From NCBI GenBank assembly GCA_027730605.1, contig JAQCGN010000007.1:1-34876 (forward strand): DNA of 34,876 nt, written 5' to 3'. The stretch is from Actinomycetota bacterium. GTDB taxonomy: Bacteria > Actinomycetota > Actinomycetes > S36-B12 > UBA5976. Both the position numbers and the translations under genes were made by a program. Below are positions 24,426 through 33,497 of the stretch, in pieces. Within the stretch, counting starts at the first letter, position 1; the number at the start of each line of letters is the position of its first letter. The notes beneath the pieces were generated by a model. It had not been told where the DNA came from and searched no databases. It saw nothing but the letters and a program-made list of their open reading frames with translations.

Positions 24426-25253
24426 ATGTCTAAAATGACCAAAGCACTCGTGGCATTAATTTTCTTCGCAACTCAAGCAATTGTAGTTGCTCCATCAAAT
24501 GCACTTCCAACTTTACACAAAAAGCAAACAAGTAATGTTAAAGCTTTATTCGCAGCGTTTGCTACAAGTAATCCAGACAAGATCGCAGCAGCTTCAGTAA
24601 AGTACACAAAAGCCGGATCGGCAGCTCGCAATTTTGCTGAAATGGTCAAGAATAATCACGCTACAATTAGATACTACAAATCTATTAATGTTTTTGGTAT
24701 GCCCTCTGGATTAACTGTCACCCCAGAAGCAAAAGGAAAATCAACATTAAAAGGTAAAACTGTAACCTTAAATAGTGTTAATGATGCATTTGATGGCAAA
24801 TATACCGCTTTTACATTTGATTCCAAAGGTAAAATATCTAACTTTAAAGTTGCCACAAATGCTGGAAAATCAAGCCGAAAGGTTTCTGATCGAATCTTTG
24901 CAATTAAGCAATCTGTAACATCTGGTGCAATGTTTGTTACCGGTGGTTATGTTTATAAGCAACCAGATGCAAAACTGTTTGTTCAAATGCAGGTTAAAAA
25001 CAATTCGGCCTCGTTGAAATCTTGGTCATATGCCAATGGTCGATTTGCCTCCGCCGAAAATAAGTATTACGCATCTTCGATTTCTCCAGTTGGATGCTTG
25101 TACCCAGGACAAACAGCATTTATGCAGGCAACGGTGTCTGACACACCAGTTGTTGTTGCAGGTACTGGTGCAGCATATGAAGCTCCAACATTTGAAGGTT
25201 GTGGAAATGGATCATCAAATGCCTCAAGTGTTTTCCGTTTCATCACTGGCTGA
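24426..25253 (+). CDS. Secreted protein of unknown function (paralogue of 33498-34313)
   Basis: A 275-residue Lys/Ser/Ala-rich protein with a Sec signal peptide (hydrophobic residues of about 7-22, likely cleavage after SNA at 26). There are no other membrane segments, lipobox or recognisable enzyme motif. The C-terminal half has KSWSYANG, a SPVGC Cys and an EGCGNGSSN Cys, possibly a disulfide. The same layout occurs in the secreted protein at 33498-34313 (KSWSYAKG, GPLGC, LSCTGNNSN). An AAGAGG site precedes the ATG. It diverges from the SIS gene and lies 29 bases upstream of fabD, although a functional link to fatty-acid synthesis seems unlikely. Function unknown. Confidence 0.8.
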   Translation: MSKMTKALVALIFFATQAIVVAPSNALPTLHKKQTSNVKALFAAFATSNPDKIAAASVKYTKAGSAARNFAEMVKNNHATIRYYKSINVFGMPSGLTVTPEAKGKSTLKGKTVTLNSVNDAFDGKYTAFTFDSKGKISNFKVATNAGKSSRKVSDRIFAIKQSVTSGAMFVTGGYVYKQPDAKLFVQMQVKNNSASLKSWSYANGRFASAENKYYASSISPVGCLYPGQTAFMQATVSDTPVVVAGTGAAYEAPTFEGCGNGSSNASSVFRFITG

Positions 25254-25282
25254 ATTAAGTAATTAATTAGTAGAGAAGTTAA

Positions 25283-26206
25283 TTGTTAAGCATCGTGACC
25301 CCTGGACAGGGGTCACAAATTGCAGGAATGCTCTCCCCTTGGCTTGTGGGGGATGAAAATATTAAATTGACGAATTTATTCTCGAGTGTTGCTGGTATTG
25401 ATTTGGGAGAACTTGGAACAAAAGCCTCCCAAGACGAAATAACTGAAACAGATATTGCTCAACCACTGCTCACAACTTTGGCACTCATTAGCGCAAGTGC
25501 ATTGAAATTAAAGAAAAGGGAAATTGTATTTGCAGGACATTCAGTAGGTGAATTCAGTTCATGCTCATTGGCAGGATATTTTTCGGCAACAGATGCAATA
25601 AGGCTTGTTGCAACGCGTGGGAAAGCAATGGCAATGGCTGCAACCAAGAATGCAACTGGAATGTCAGCTATTTTAGGTGGAGACAAAAATACAGTTATTA
25701 ATCAAATCCTAAAGTTTGACTTAGTACCCGCAAACGTAAACAGCGATGGACAAATCGCAGCCTCAGGCTTATTAACTAATTTAGAGAAATTATCAGCTAA
25801 TCCTCCCGAATCAACAAAAATAAGAAAACTTAATGTTGCAGGTGCTTTTCACTCTGAATTTATGAGATCAGCAGAGGATGAATTATCGAAAGCCTTCGAA
25901 AATGTTGATCTTCGAGAACCAACTTATCAATTCATTTCTAATAAAGATGGACAACTCATGAAAATAAAAGATGACATAAAGTCTGCCCTCGTGTCGCAAA
26001 TAACTTCACCAGTTCGATGGGATATGTGTCAAGCAACGATGAAGGAGCTAGGCGTTACTGGGATGTTGGAATTAGCTCCAGGTGGAGTACTAACTGGAAT
26101 TGCGAAACGAGAAATGCCTGGAGTAGAGCTATTTGCAATAAAATCACCCGAAGACATTCCTGCTGCGCAGGATTTCATTGATAAACATGCAAGGATTGAA
26201 GGATGA
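25283..26206 (+). CDS. fabD: Malonyl-CoA:ACP transacylase
   Basis: A 307-residue enzyme that loads malonate onto acyl carrier protein for fatty-acid synthesis. The N-terminal TPGQGSQIAGM contains the oxyanion region, the nucleophile is S87 in FAGHSVGEF, and the catalytic His is H190 in GAFHSEFM. The TTG start at 25283 is used because actinobacterial homologues begin with a similar M-L-x-I-V-x-PGQG; a GTG four codons later is the alternative. It is the first gene of a fabD-fabH-acpP-fabF operon and overlaps fabH by 4 bases. Confidence 0.95.
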   Translation: MLSIVTPGQGSQIAGMLSPWLVGDENIKLTNLFSSVAGIDLGELGTKASQDEITETDIAQPLLTTLALISASALKLKKREIVFAGHSVGEFSSCSLAGYFSATDAIRLVATRGKAMAMAATKNATGMSAILGGDKNTVINQILKFDLVPANVNSDGQIAASGLLTNLEKLSANPPESTKIRKLNVAGAFHSEFMRSAEDELSKAFENVDLREPTYQFISNKDGQLMKIKDDIKSALVSQITSPVRWDMCQATMKELGVTGMLELAPGGVLTGIAKREMPGVELFAIKSPEDIPAAQDFIDKHARIEG

Positions 26207-27204
26207 AAGAAATAAAAAACATGAGTCGCCCTAAAGGCTCAAGAGTTTCTGGTATTGGTGTTTACCGACCAAAAAGAAAAGTCACAAATGAAGAAATAGC
26301 TCCATTAATTGATTCATCCGACAAATGGATAAGAGAAAGATCTGGAATTATCCAAAGGCGATATGCCTCTGTTGAAGAAACAGTTGCGGCAATGGCAATT
26401 GCTGCTTGTGAAGAAGCTTTAAAGGATTCGAAGATATCTTCTACAGATATAGATTTAGTAATTCTTGCAACTGCCACAAACCCAGCACAACTACCAAATC
26501 TTGCAATGGAAATTGCAACAAAAATTGGGGCAACAAAAGCTGGTGCCTATGACATAGGTGCTGCTTGCTCAGGTTTTAGCTATGGGTTATCAATTGCAAG
26601 TCAAGCTGTTTTATCCGGAGAGTGCAGAAATGTTCTAATCGTTGGATCTGAGCGAATGACAGATTTTGTCAGCGAAAAAGATCGTGGAACAGCTTTTCTT
26701 TTTGCAGATGGTGCCGGTGCATTTGTGGTTTCCCCTTCTGAGAAAACAGAAATCAGTGCACCAACATGGGGTGCGGATGGAAACTTGAACGACTGGATTT
26801 GCATGACCAAAGATTGGCCTACTTACATGAATGAAAAAGATGGCGATTTTCCTGCTTTAAAGATGGAAGGTCAAAAAGTATTTCGCTGGGCAATTACTGA
26901 AATGGTGGGCGTTGCGCATAAAACGCTTGAAAAAGCTGGAATTGGAGTTGATGACCTAGGTGCTTTTGTGCCCCACCAGGCCAACCAAAGAATTACTGAT
27001 CACATCGCCAAATCTTTGAATTTGCCTCCCCACGTTGCCATTGCTCGTGATGGGGTAAACATGGGAAACACCACAGCTGCCACCATTCCCTTGGCTCTGG
27101 ACACATTGCGCCGCAATGGTGAAGTAAAGTCAGGTGACTTAGCTTTATTGATGGGATTCGGTGCTGGGCTCGCCTATAGCGGCCAAGTTATCGTGGTTCC
27201 ATGA
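26203..27204 (+). CDS. fabH: Beta-ketoacyl-ACP synthase III
   Basis: A 333-residue condensing enzyme that starts fatty-acid chains from acyl-CoA and malonyl-ACP. The catalytic triad is visible: C122 in GAACSGFSYGL, H257 in VPHQANQRI and N288 in MGNTTAATIPLAL. The ATG at 26203 overlaps the fabD stop and has AAGGA upstream; ATG 26221, giving a start at MSRPKGSR, is an alternative closer to actinobacterial homologues. It lies 47 bases before acpP. Confidence 0.95.
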   Translation: MKEIKNMSRPKGSRVSGIGVYRPKRKVTNEEIAPLIDSSDKWIRERSGIIQRRYASVEETVAAMAIAACEEALKDSKISSTDIDLVILATATNPAQLPNLAMEIATKIGATKAGAYDIGAACSGFSYGLSIASQAVLSGECRNVLIVGSERMTDFVSEKDRGTAFLFADGAGAFVVSPSEKTEISAPTWGADGNLNDWICMTKDWPTYMNEKDGDFPALKMEGQKVFRWAITEMVGVAHKTLEKAGIGVDDLGAFVPHQANQRITDHIAKSLNLPPHVAIARDGVNMGNTTAATIPLALDTLRRNGEVKSGDLALLMGFGAGLAYSGQVIVVP

Positions 27205-27251
27205 CGGTTTTCAGAAATACTGGAATCCGCCACTTTAAGAAGGGTAAGTAA

Positions 27252-27491
27252 ATGACCGACGAACAGATCGTTAGTGATCTTGCAGTAATTCTGAATGAAG
27301 TAGCTGGAGTTGACCAATCAAAAGTCTCTGCAGACAAATCATTCTTAGACGATCTAGAAGTTGACTCACTGAGCATGGTCGAAGTAGTCATGGCTGCCGA
27401 AGATAAATTCGGAGTGAAAATTCCTGACGAAGAGGTTAAGAATTTAAGAACTGTTGGTGATGCAGTTGCATTCATCAAAAAAGCTTCCTAA
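27252..27491 (+). CDS. acpP: Acyl carrier protein
   Basis: A 79-residue acidic four-helix protein. The 4'-phosphopantetheine attachment site is S39 in DDLEVDSLSM. It carries growing acyl chains for FabD, FabH and FabF. A GAAGGG ribosome site precedes the ATG, and the gene lies between fabH and fabF, as in Streptomyces-type operons. Confidence 0.97.
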   Translation: MTDEQIVSDLAVILNEVAGVDQSKVSADKSFLDDLEVDSLSMVEVVMAAEDKFGVKIPDEEVKNLRTVGDAVAFIKKAS

Positions 27492-27525
27492 AAAATATTC
27501 TTAATAATTTCAATTTGGGGTTAAC

Positions 27526-28758
27526 ATGTCTCGCCGCGTAGTTGTTACGGGTTTGGGAGCACTAACCCCAATTGGTAAAAATGTTTCAGAAACTTGGACT
27601 AACGCCTTAGCCGGTAAATCAGGCATTATAAAAATAAGTCAACCTTGGGCAGAAGGTTTAGCAGCACAAATTGCAGGTCTTGTCACAGTTGATCCTTTTG
27701 AGGTTTTAGACAGAGTCAGTGCTCGTCGAATGGATAGAAGTACGCAATTAGGTGTTATTGCTGTTAAGGAAGCTTGGGTTGACGCAGGATCTCCTGATAT
27801 TAATAAAGAGCGTTTAGGTGTTTTTTTTGGAACCGGAATTGGTGGGTTGACTACTGTTTTGGAACAATATGACATTTTAAATTCACGCGGACCGGATAGA
27901 GTTAATCCTTTGACGGTGCCAATGATTATGCCTAATAGTGCTGCGGCAATGGTTGGCTTAGAAGTAGGCGCAAGAGCAGGAGTACATTCTCCAGTTTCTG
28001 CTTGTGCAACTAGTGCTGAAGCAATTGCGGGTGCACTAGAAATGATTAGAAATAACAGAGCAGACATAGTTGTAGCTGGTGGAACCGAAGCTTGCGTTAA
28101 TCGTTTAGCCATTGCTGCTTTTGCATCAATGCGTGCCCTTTCGACCAAAAATAATGAACCACAAATAGCATCTCGTCCTTATGACATTGATCGAGATGGG
28201 TTTGTGATGGGTGAAGGTGCGGGAGCATTAATTTTGGAAGAAGAAGAACATGCATTAAAGCGTGGTGTAAAAATTTATGGAGTTGTTTCAGGTGCGGGAA
28301 TGTCATCTGATGGCTATCACATTGCAGCACCTGAACCAGAGGGTGCTGGAGCATCCAGAGCAATGGTAGCTGCCTTAAATGATGCAAACGCGAAAGCAAC
28401 AGATGTTGCCCACGTGAATGCGCACGCAACTTCGACTCCAGTTGGAGATATTGCTGAATATAAAGCTATGAAATCAGCGTTAGGTAATGCGCTAGACAAT
28501 GTAGTTGTCACTGCAACTAAATCAATGACTGGACATTTACTGGGTGGAGCAGGCGCAGTCGAATCTGTGTTCACAATAATGGGGCTCAAAGAAGGTTTGA
28601 TTCCTCCAACATTAAATTTAAAGAATCAAGACCCTGAGATTAAAATCAATGTTGCAAAAGACGAACCCTATAAACTTTCAGCGAACGCAAATTTTGCTTT
28701 AAATAATTCATTTGGTTTTGGTGGACATAACGTTTGTATTGCTTTTTCTAAGAATTAA
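27526..28758 (+). CDS. fabF: Beta-ketoacyl-ACP synthase II
   Basis: A 410-residue chain-elongating condensing enzyme. The active site is C160 in VSACATSAEA, H300 in NAHATSTPVGD and H337 in KSMTGHLLGGAGA, with K332 in the same motif. The C-terminal NNSFGFGGHNV is also conserved. A GGGG motif precedes the ATG. It is the last gene of the fab operon; its TAA stop interlocks with the TAA of the convergent DUF3145 gene in a shared TTAA (4-base overlap). Confidence 0.96.
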   Translation: MSRRVVVTGLGALTPIGKNVSETWTNALAGKSGIIKISQPWAEGLAAQIAGLVTVDPFEVLDRVSARRMDRSTQLGVIAVKEAWVDAGSPDINKERLGVFFGTGIGGLTTVLEQYDILNSRGPDRVNPLTVPMIMPNSAAAMVGLEVGARAGVHSPVSACATSAEAIAGALEMIRNNRADIVVAGGTEACVNRLAIAAFASMRALSTKNNEPQIASRPYDIDRDGFVMGEGAGALILEEEEHALKRGVKIYGVVSGAGMSSDGYHIAAPEPEGAGASRAMVAALNDANAKATDVAHVNAHATSTPVGDIAEYKAMKSALGNALDNVVVTATKSMTGHLLGGAGAVESVFTIMGLKEGLIPPTLNLKNQDPEIKINVAKDEPYKLSANANFALNNSFGFGGHNVCIAFSKN

Positions 28759-29276
28759 CCAGTTTTACTAATCCACTTAACAATTGAGCCTTGATGAGAT
28801 CTTCTAAACGGTTCGAGATCTTCATCCCATGGTGTACCCAAAAGAAATGCTAACTCGACTTCAAAAGGTTCATTTTCAATTCTAGTTCTTTCTAAAGCTG
28901 ATCGAAGTCTTGTCTCTGTGACAATAGTTTCACCTAAAGAGTTAATATCAGCCCTAAATATTCCTAAGTTTGGAGCAACTGCGTATCTTTCTCCACTTAT
29001 TTTTCCATTACCATCTTGAAAAACCTCGAGTCTTAACTTGGGCCATTTGCTCAAAACAGAAACTATTCGAGAACTCAAACTAATTGGTCCATGCCAATTT
29101 AAATTTGCCGAGAAAGCACCAGGTGCAATTTCTTGGGAACGCCAATCTAAATCTATTTTACTTTGAAATATGTCACTTAATGCCCAATCAACGTGCGTGC
29201 AAATACTTTTTGGGCATGAATATATTTTCATTTCACCTCGAACTTCTTGAGGTGAAACACTCACCACGTATTCCAT
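28755..29276 (-). CDS. DUF3145 protein
   Basis: A 173-residue soluble protein of the actinobacteria-restricted DUF3145 family. Recognisable features are CTHVDWAL (26-33), DLDWRSQEIAPGAFSANLNW, a GERYAVAPNLGIFRADI core, and the C-terminal LLGTPWDEDLEPFRR. Members are typically found next to the fab operon, as here, but have no known biochemical role. An exceptionally strong GGAGG site lies five bases before the ATG. Cys21 and Cys26 are present in the N-terminal part (CPKSIC). Confidence 0.88.
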   Translation of the reverse strand: MEYVVSVSPQEVRGEMKIYSCPKSICTHVDWALSDIFQSKIDLDWRSQEIAPGAFSANLNWHGPISLSSRIVSVLSKWPKLRLEVFQDGNGKISGERYAVAPNLGIFRADINSLGETIVTETRLRSALERTRIENEPFEVELAFLLGTPWDEDLEPFRRSHQGSIVKWISKTG

Positions 29277-29337
29277 ATTTCCTCCGATAACTAAGTGGCC
29301 TTCCCCAGCTGCTTAGTTTCTTATTCGGAGAATATGT

Positions 29338-30087
29338 CTACTTGTCTATGTTACTTTCCTTAGACACGCCGTTTTTAACACGGTGTCGAATAGTGTCCCA
29401 AATTATTTCACGAGCGTACTCTAGGCCATTTACGTGAGAGACTTCATCACCATAAAAAGTTGGTATAGGGATCTCGACGATTCGTTTTTTGGAAGCCAGT
29501 AATTGCAGAATTATTTGGGTGTCAAATCGAAAACCATTGCTAAGTGCACCTAAACCTAACTCTTTCAAGGTGTCAACTTTGTAGGCTCGATATCCACTAT
29601 GCCATTCCGAGAAGTTTTGACCTACCAATTTATTCTGAAGAAAGGTCAAAACTTGATTACCGACCCACTTGTATTTTGGCATTCCCCCTTTCAAGGCGTC
29701 TTTTTTATTAATCATTCTCGAGCCAAATACAGCATCTGCGTTACCCCTAATTAGTGGTTCAATCATTTGAGGTATGAATTCAGGAGCATATTGTCCGTCA
29801 GCGTGAAGTAATACCACAATATCCCAATTGTTTTGAATTGCCCATGAATAACCAAACTTTTGATTTCCTCCATACCCTAAATTAATTGGTTGAACTATAA
29901 CTTGGATTGGTAGACTTGAAGATTTTGCATACGCGTCCGCTTTTATTGAAGTTAAATCCTTAGAGTTATCATCACTTATCAAAATGGAATGAATCTTGGG
30001 TGTAAAAGTCTCTGGAATTCTACTTAGCGTAGATTCAATAGTAGATTCAGCATTATAAGCTATTATCAATATTCCAATCTTATTCAT
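29338..30087 (-). CDS. GT2 glycosyltransferase, DPM1-like
   Basis: A 249-residue GT-A fold enzyme without membrane segments. It has GILIIAYNAEST at 5-16, ISDDNSKD with nucleotide-binding Asp39/Asp40, and LLHADGQYAPEF with the metal-binding Asp97. The C-terminal part has HSGYRAYKV, FRFDTQI and EIPIPTFYGDEVSHVNG, typical of dolichyl/polyprenyl-phosphate mannose synthase-like proteins. Such enzymes make lipid-linked monosaccharides used as donors by GT-C membrane transferases. It is the last gene of an operon with two large membrane proteins and overlaps the preceding one by 4 bases. Confidence 0.88.
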   Translation of the reverse strand: MNKIGILIIAYNAESTIESTLSRIPETFTPKIHSILISDDNSKDLTSIKADAYAKSSSLPIQVIVQPINLGYGGNQKFGYSWAIQNNWDIVVLLHADGQYAPEFIPQMIEPLIRGNADAVFGSRMINKKDALKGGMPKYKWVGNQVLTFLQNKLVGQNFSEWHSGYRAYKVDTLKELGLGALSNGFRFDTQIILQLLASKKRIVEIPIPTFYGDEVSHVNGLEYAREIIWDTIRHRVKNGVSKESNIDK

Positions 30088-31787
30088 TTATTGAAGTCCC
30101 ACACTAAGTACTTTTCATCAACATATTGCATTTCTCCAACAACTTTTGGTTTGGTAAATTCATAATCTTGTTCTGCCATGAAATTAATAACACTATTCAT
30201 TGAAGCACGATCACTCACCCAATAAACTCTTGGGTCTTCAATTATTGATTGAATGATATTCATAGGATCTAGTCCTAGTTTCTCGGCTCTCTGGTCCCAA
30301 TGAGGCGAGAAATTATGCCAGCCGAATGTAAAAATTCTATTTTCAACTTCAAACTTTTCAAATTCATATGGCGAAATCCAATTATTTCTAAATTGAGAGG
30401 CATTTCCAACAAATATTGAGTCTTTTGGAAACTTACTTAGATACTCAACCTGACTTAACCAGAACACATTAGGTGCGCCTGCTACTTTAAATCTTAAATA
30501 TTGGCCTTGAGGAATTGACTGATTTATTATAAAAACTAGAACTATAAGACCAATTATAAAAAGACTTGAATTTTGAACATTTTTTTCTATTTTAGGAGCA
30601 AAAAAATTACTTACCAAACTCACTAAAATAGCTAAAAATATCACAGAGACTTGAACTCTTTCTGGCTGTCGTAAAAAACCAGCAACATAGATCATGATTA
30701 GGTACAAGATTAGATACGCTATTCCAGCCAACATCAAATAAGAAAATATATTTGAAAATGACTTGAATAGATATAAAATGAAAAATAATAAAATAAGCAT
30801 TAATATTCCATCAAATCCAAAATTAGTTTTCGGATTAAAAATTTTCAAATGGGATTCAGATAAAAATTTATATAGATTTACTTCTCGGTTTTGGTTCGTA
30901 TTTAAAATTAGTGACTTCAGCTTATCAACACTATAATACGACCTATCAATTGCATTATAGTTTACAAATACTTCGGCTGATGATTTAGTCCACCCAAACT
31001 TTGTCGGATTTTCAAGAAGAAGTCTTTCTGGCTCGTTTGCTTGAATCTTGTATCTTGCAGCCTCCCAATCTTTATAGCTACTCCAATTTGAATTATTTTT
31101 ATAGTAGTTTCGTTCTACGATAGTATCTATAGTGCCAGCAAATCCTAAGATAAATATGAATGCGAGAAAAATTTTATAATTATTTTTAATAAATGACTTT
31201 TGGTGCCATATTGAATAAGCTAAAAAAGGGGTAGCTACAGCCGTCCCAAGTAAAAAAGATTCTGGCCTCATAAAGTAAGCAAATAGGTATACTAAAAGCA
31301 GTATATACGATCTAAAATTCAATTTATTTAATTGTATGATTTTGGCTAAATAAATAAGAGAAGAAAAACTAAGTAAAACTGAGGCTGCAGTATAAGTTGG
31401 GTTTGGGATAAACCAAAGTAGGTGCAAAAAAGAAGTAATTGCAAAACCTGCGATTGAGAATAAATCATTTGATCTAGACGCTAAAATTCCAATTAGTAGC
31501 CATGAAAAAACTGTTGAAGAAAGTAAGACAATTGAAAACCAACTAATCTCTGGTAAGAATTTATATAGACTTGAAACTATGAATCCAAAAGTAATTTTTG
31601 GGGTTGCTGAACCTCTCACCATAAACTCTTGTTGACCTGTGTAGAATCCCGATAACCAATTTTCCATAATCACGTCGTCGTTAACGCCAAAAGTTTGTTT
31701 TGTCGAATTGAAGATAATTGCTGAACTAGCCAATAAGTATGCAAGAACTAGTAAGTCTCTTATGACATTATTAAAGTATCTAGTCAT
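30084..31787 (-). CDS. Multispanning membrane protein, putative GT-C-type transferase (tandem paralogue 1)
   Basis: A 567-residue protein with a first helix at about 10-27, then an external loop with VNDDVI (N36, D37, D38), LSGFYTG and RGSATPK, and about ten more helices. A soluble C-terminal domain of about 150 residues contains FVGNASQFRNNW, FGWHNFSPHW and EDPRVYWVSD. No known family was recognised with confidence. The layout of a membrane helix, an acidic loop, a helical bundle and a C-terminal domain fits GT-C glycosyltransferases that use polyprenyl-phosphate sugars, and a DPM1-like gene is coupled to its 3' end. It is clearly paralogous to the protein encoded just upstream, whose gene it overlaps by 8 bases. 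Function is inferred. Confidence 0.72.
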   Translation of the reverse strand: MTRYFNNVIRDLLVLAYLLASSAIIFNSTKQTFGVNDDVIMENWLSGFYTGQQEFMVRGSATPKITFGFIVSSLYKFLPEISWFSIVLLSSTVFSWLLIGILASRSNDLFSIAGFAITSFLHLLWFIPNPTYTAASVLLSFSSLIYLAKIIQLNKLNFRSYILLLVYLFAYFMRPESFLLGTAVATPFLAYSIWHQKSFIKNNYKIFLAFIFILGFAGTIDTIVERNYYKNNSNWSSYKDWEAARYKIQANEPERLLLENPTKFGWTKSSAEVFVNYNAIDRSYYSVDKLKSLILNTNQNREVNLYKFLSESHLKIFNPKTNFGFDGILMLILLFFILYLFKSFSNIFSYLMLAGIAYLILYLIMIYVAGFLRQPERVQVSVIFLAILVSLVSNFFAPKIEKNVQNSSLFIIGLIVLVFIINQSIPQGQYLRFKVAGAPNVFWLSQVEYLSKFPKDSIFVGNASQFRNNWISPYEFEKFEVENRIFTFGWHNFSPHWDQRAEKLGLDPMNIIQSIIEDPRVYWVSDRASMNSVINFMAEQDYEFTKPKVVGEMQYVDEKYLVWDFNK

Positions 31788-33489
31788 TCTTAATGAATTT
31801 CCAAACTACGTATTCTTCTCCAAGGTGTGACATAACACCCACTTTAACGGGATTGCTGAATCTATAATTCTTTTCTCGCATAAATTGGCCGATATAATCC
31901 ATAGTCATGGCATCTGAAACCCAATAAACTCTTGGATCCTCGATTATAGAATCAATTAATTTATCAGGATTTAAGCCAAGATTTTCGACCCTTTTCACCC
32001 AATGAGGGGAAAAACTGTGCCACCCGAAGGACAAAATACGATTTTCTACTTCATCTCTATCTGAAAGGTAGGGAGTGCGCCAGTTATTTCTAAACTGAGA
32101 TGCATTACCTACAAATATAGAGTCATCAGGAAAACTTGATAAGTATCGAATTTGTTCGTTCCAGAAAAATACTGTTGACTTCTGAATTTTAGTCATAAGA
32201 TTTCTTGCTTGACTAGCTGAATTTACTACAATTAAAACTAAAATCAATAAACTTAAAAGATGTAAGTCGTTTAGTTTTGACTTTGCTATATCTTTTTCTT
32301 TAGGATCGAAAATAAATGCTACAAAACTTAATAAAATAGATAAGAAAATTACCGAGACCTGGACTCGTTCAGGTTGGCGAAGAAAGCCTGCAACATAAAG
32401 CATAATTATATATAAAATCCCTAAACAGAAAAATGTCAAGATAAAATAGTTTTTTATTTGGGGAATTGATAAAACTAGAAATAGTAAATAAAATAGAGGA
32501 ATTAGACTGATAAGATTCGGCCACTCCCAATTAGATCTGCTATCAAAGATTTTTTGATGTGCTTCTAGTAAAAAAATTGCATCAATATTTATTTTGGTAT
32601 TATCAAGATCTCGAGTAAGTTTTTGTAATTTATCTGTATTAAAACTGTCTTTATCAAGAAAATTATAAGATTTAAAGAGTTCAACCTCTGGAGAGGACCA
32701 ATTGAATTTAGATGGATTCTCACTAATCAACTTTTCGGCAGCATTACCTTGAATTTCATATCTTGCGCTCTCCCATTCTCTATAGCTAGCCCAATTAGTA
32801 TTCTTTTGATAAACAATTTTTTCTAATCCTGAATCTAGTAATATAAAAGCGCCAGTTAATATAATAAGAATTGAAAGTTTTTTGTATGTAATATTGATTC
32901 TTGCAGTTGTCTTTTTTATGCCATAAATAATAAATGGAATCGAAACTGCTGTTCCTAAATAGAAAGATTCCGGTCTTATGAAATATGCAAAAACGTACAA
33001 CAATACTATGAACACGACCGTTAGACTAAATCTTTGATTAAGCAGACTATCCGAAAAATAAATTAGTGCCGAAAAACTCAAAATAACCGCGGCAGCTGTA
33101 TAAGTTGGACTTGGGATAAACCATATTAAATGTAAAAATGAAATTAATGCAAAAGAAATTAAAGCAAAAGCACTTTTACTTTTTAGGGTTAACAATCCTA
33201 ACAGATACCAACTTAATACGGTTAATATCAAGAGAATTATTGAAAACCAATTAACCTGTGGTATCCAGTCATATAAACTTGAGACAAATAGACCAAAAAT
33301 TAATTTTGGAGTAGCCGAACCTCGTATCATAAATTCTGGTTTTCCCGTGTAAGCACCAGATAACCATTCCTGAATAATCACATCATCATTGACGCCATAA
33401 ATTTGACCAGTAGTAGAAAACACAAAAATTGTAACAACTACAAAATAAGCAATAAGTAAAACGTTATTTCTTAAATTACTGCGCAGCAA
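31780..33489 (-). CDS. Multispanning membrane protein, putative GT-C-type transferase (tandem paralogue 2)
   Basis: A 569-residue protein matching its downstream neighbour over the whole length: VNDDVI (N34, D35, D36), LSGAYTG, RGSATPK, PSPTYTAA, FRQPERVQVSVIFL in divided form, FVGNASQFRNNW, and EDPRVYWVSD. Hydrophobic helices alternate with short loops up to about residue 415, followed by a soluble C-terminus. The middle region (about 210-310) is the most divergent, which may reflect different sugar or acceptor specificity. It starts 8 bases after the secreted-protein gene, so secretion and putative glycosyl transfer appear co-expressed. Function not known. Confidence 0.72.
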   Translation of the reverse strand: MLRSNLRNNVLLIAYFVVVTIFVFSTTGQIYGVNDDVIIQEWLSGAYTGKPEFMIRGSATPKLIFGLFVSSLYDWIPQVNWFSIILLILTVLSWYLLGLLTLKSKSAFALISFALISFLHLIWFIPSPTYTAAAVILSFSALIYFSDSLLNQRFSLTVVFIVLLYVFAYFIRPESFYLGTAVSIPFIIYGIKKTTARINITYKKLSILIILTGAFILLDSGLEKIVYQKNTNWASYREWESARYEIQGNAAEKLISENPSKFNWSSPEVELFKSYNFLDKDSFNTDKLQKLTRDLDNTKINIDAIFLLEAHQKIFDSRSNWEWPNLISLIPLFYLLFLVLSIPQIKNYFILTFFCLGILYIIMLYVAGFLRQPERVQVSVIFLSILLSFVAFIFDPKEKDIAKSKLNDLHLLSLLILVLIVVNSASQARNLMTKIQKSTVFFWNEQIRYLSSFPDDSIFVGNASQFRNNWRTPYLSDRDEVENRILSFGWHSFSPHWVKRVENLGLNPDKLIDSIIEDPRVYWVSDAMTMDYIGQFMREKNYRFSNPVKVGVMSHLGEEYVVWKFIKND

Positions 33490-33497
33490 TTGTTAGA

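Noticed and set aside
23870-24433. A 187-residue plus-strand open frame opposite the SIS isomerase gene
   Set aside because: The minus strand encodes a well-conserved SIS protein; this frame is its antisense image without family motifs.
27639-28148. A 169-residue minus-strand open frame inside fabF
   Set aside because: It is a shadow of the strongly conserved fabF frame, Ala/Pro/Ser/Thr-rich and without a ribosome site or recognisable motif.
29289-29318. Inverted repeat AACTAAG / CTTAGTT as a terminator upstream of DUF3145
   Set aside because: Arms are short and AT-rich, with a 16-base loop and no T-run on the minus strand; it could equally be chance or a protein site.
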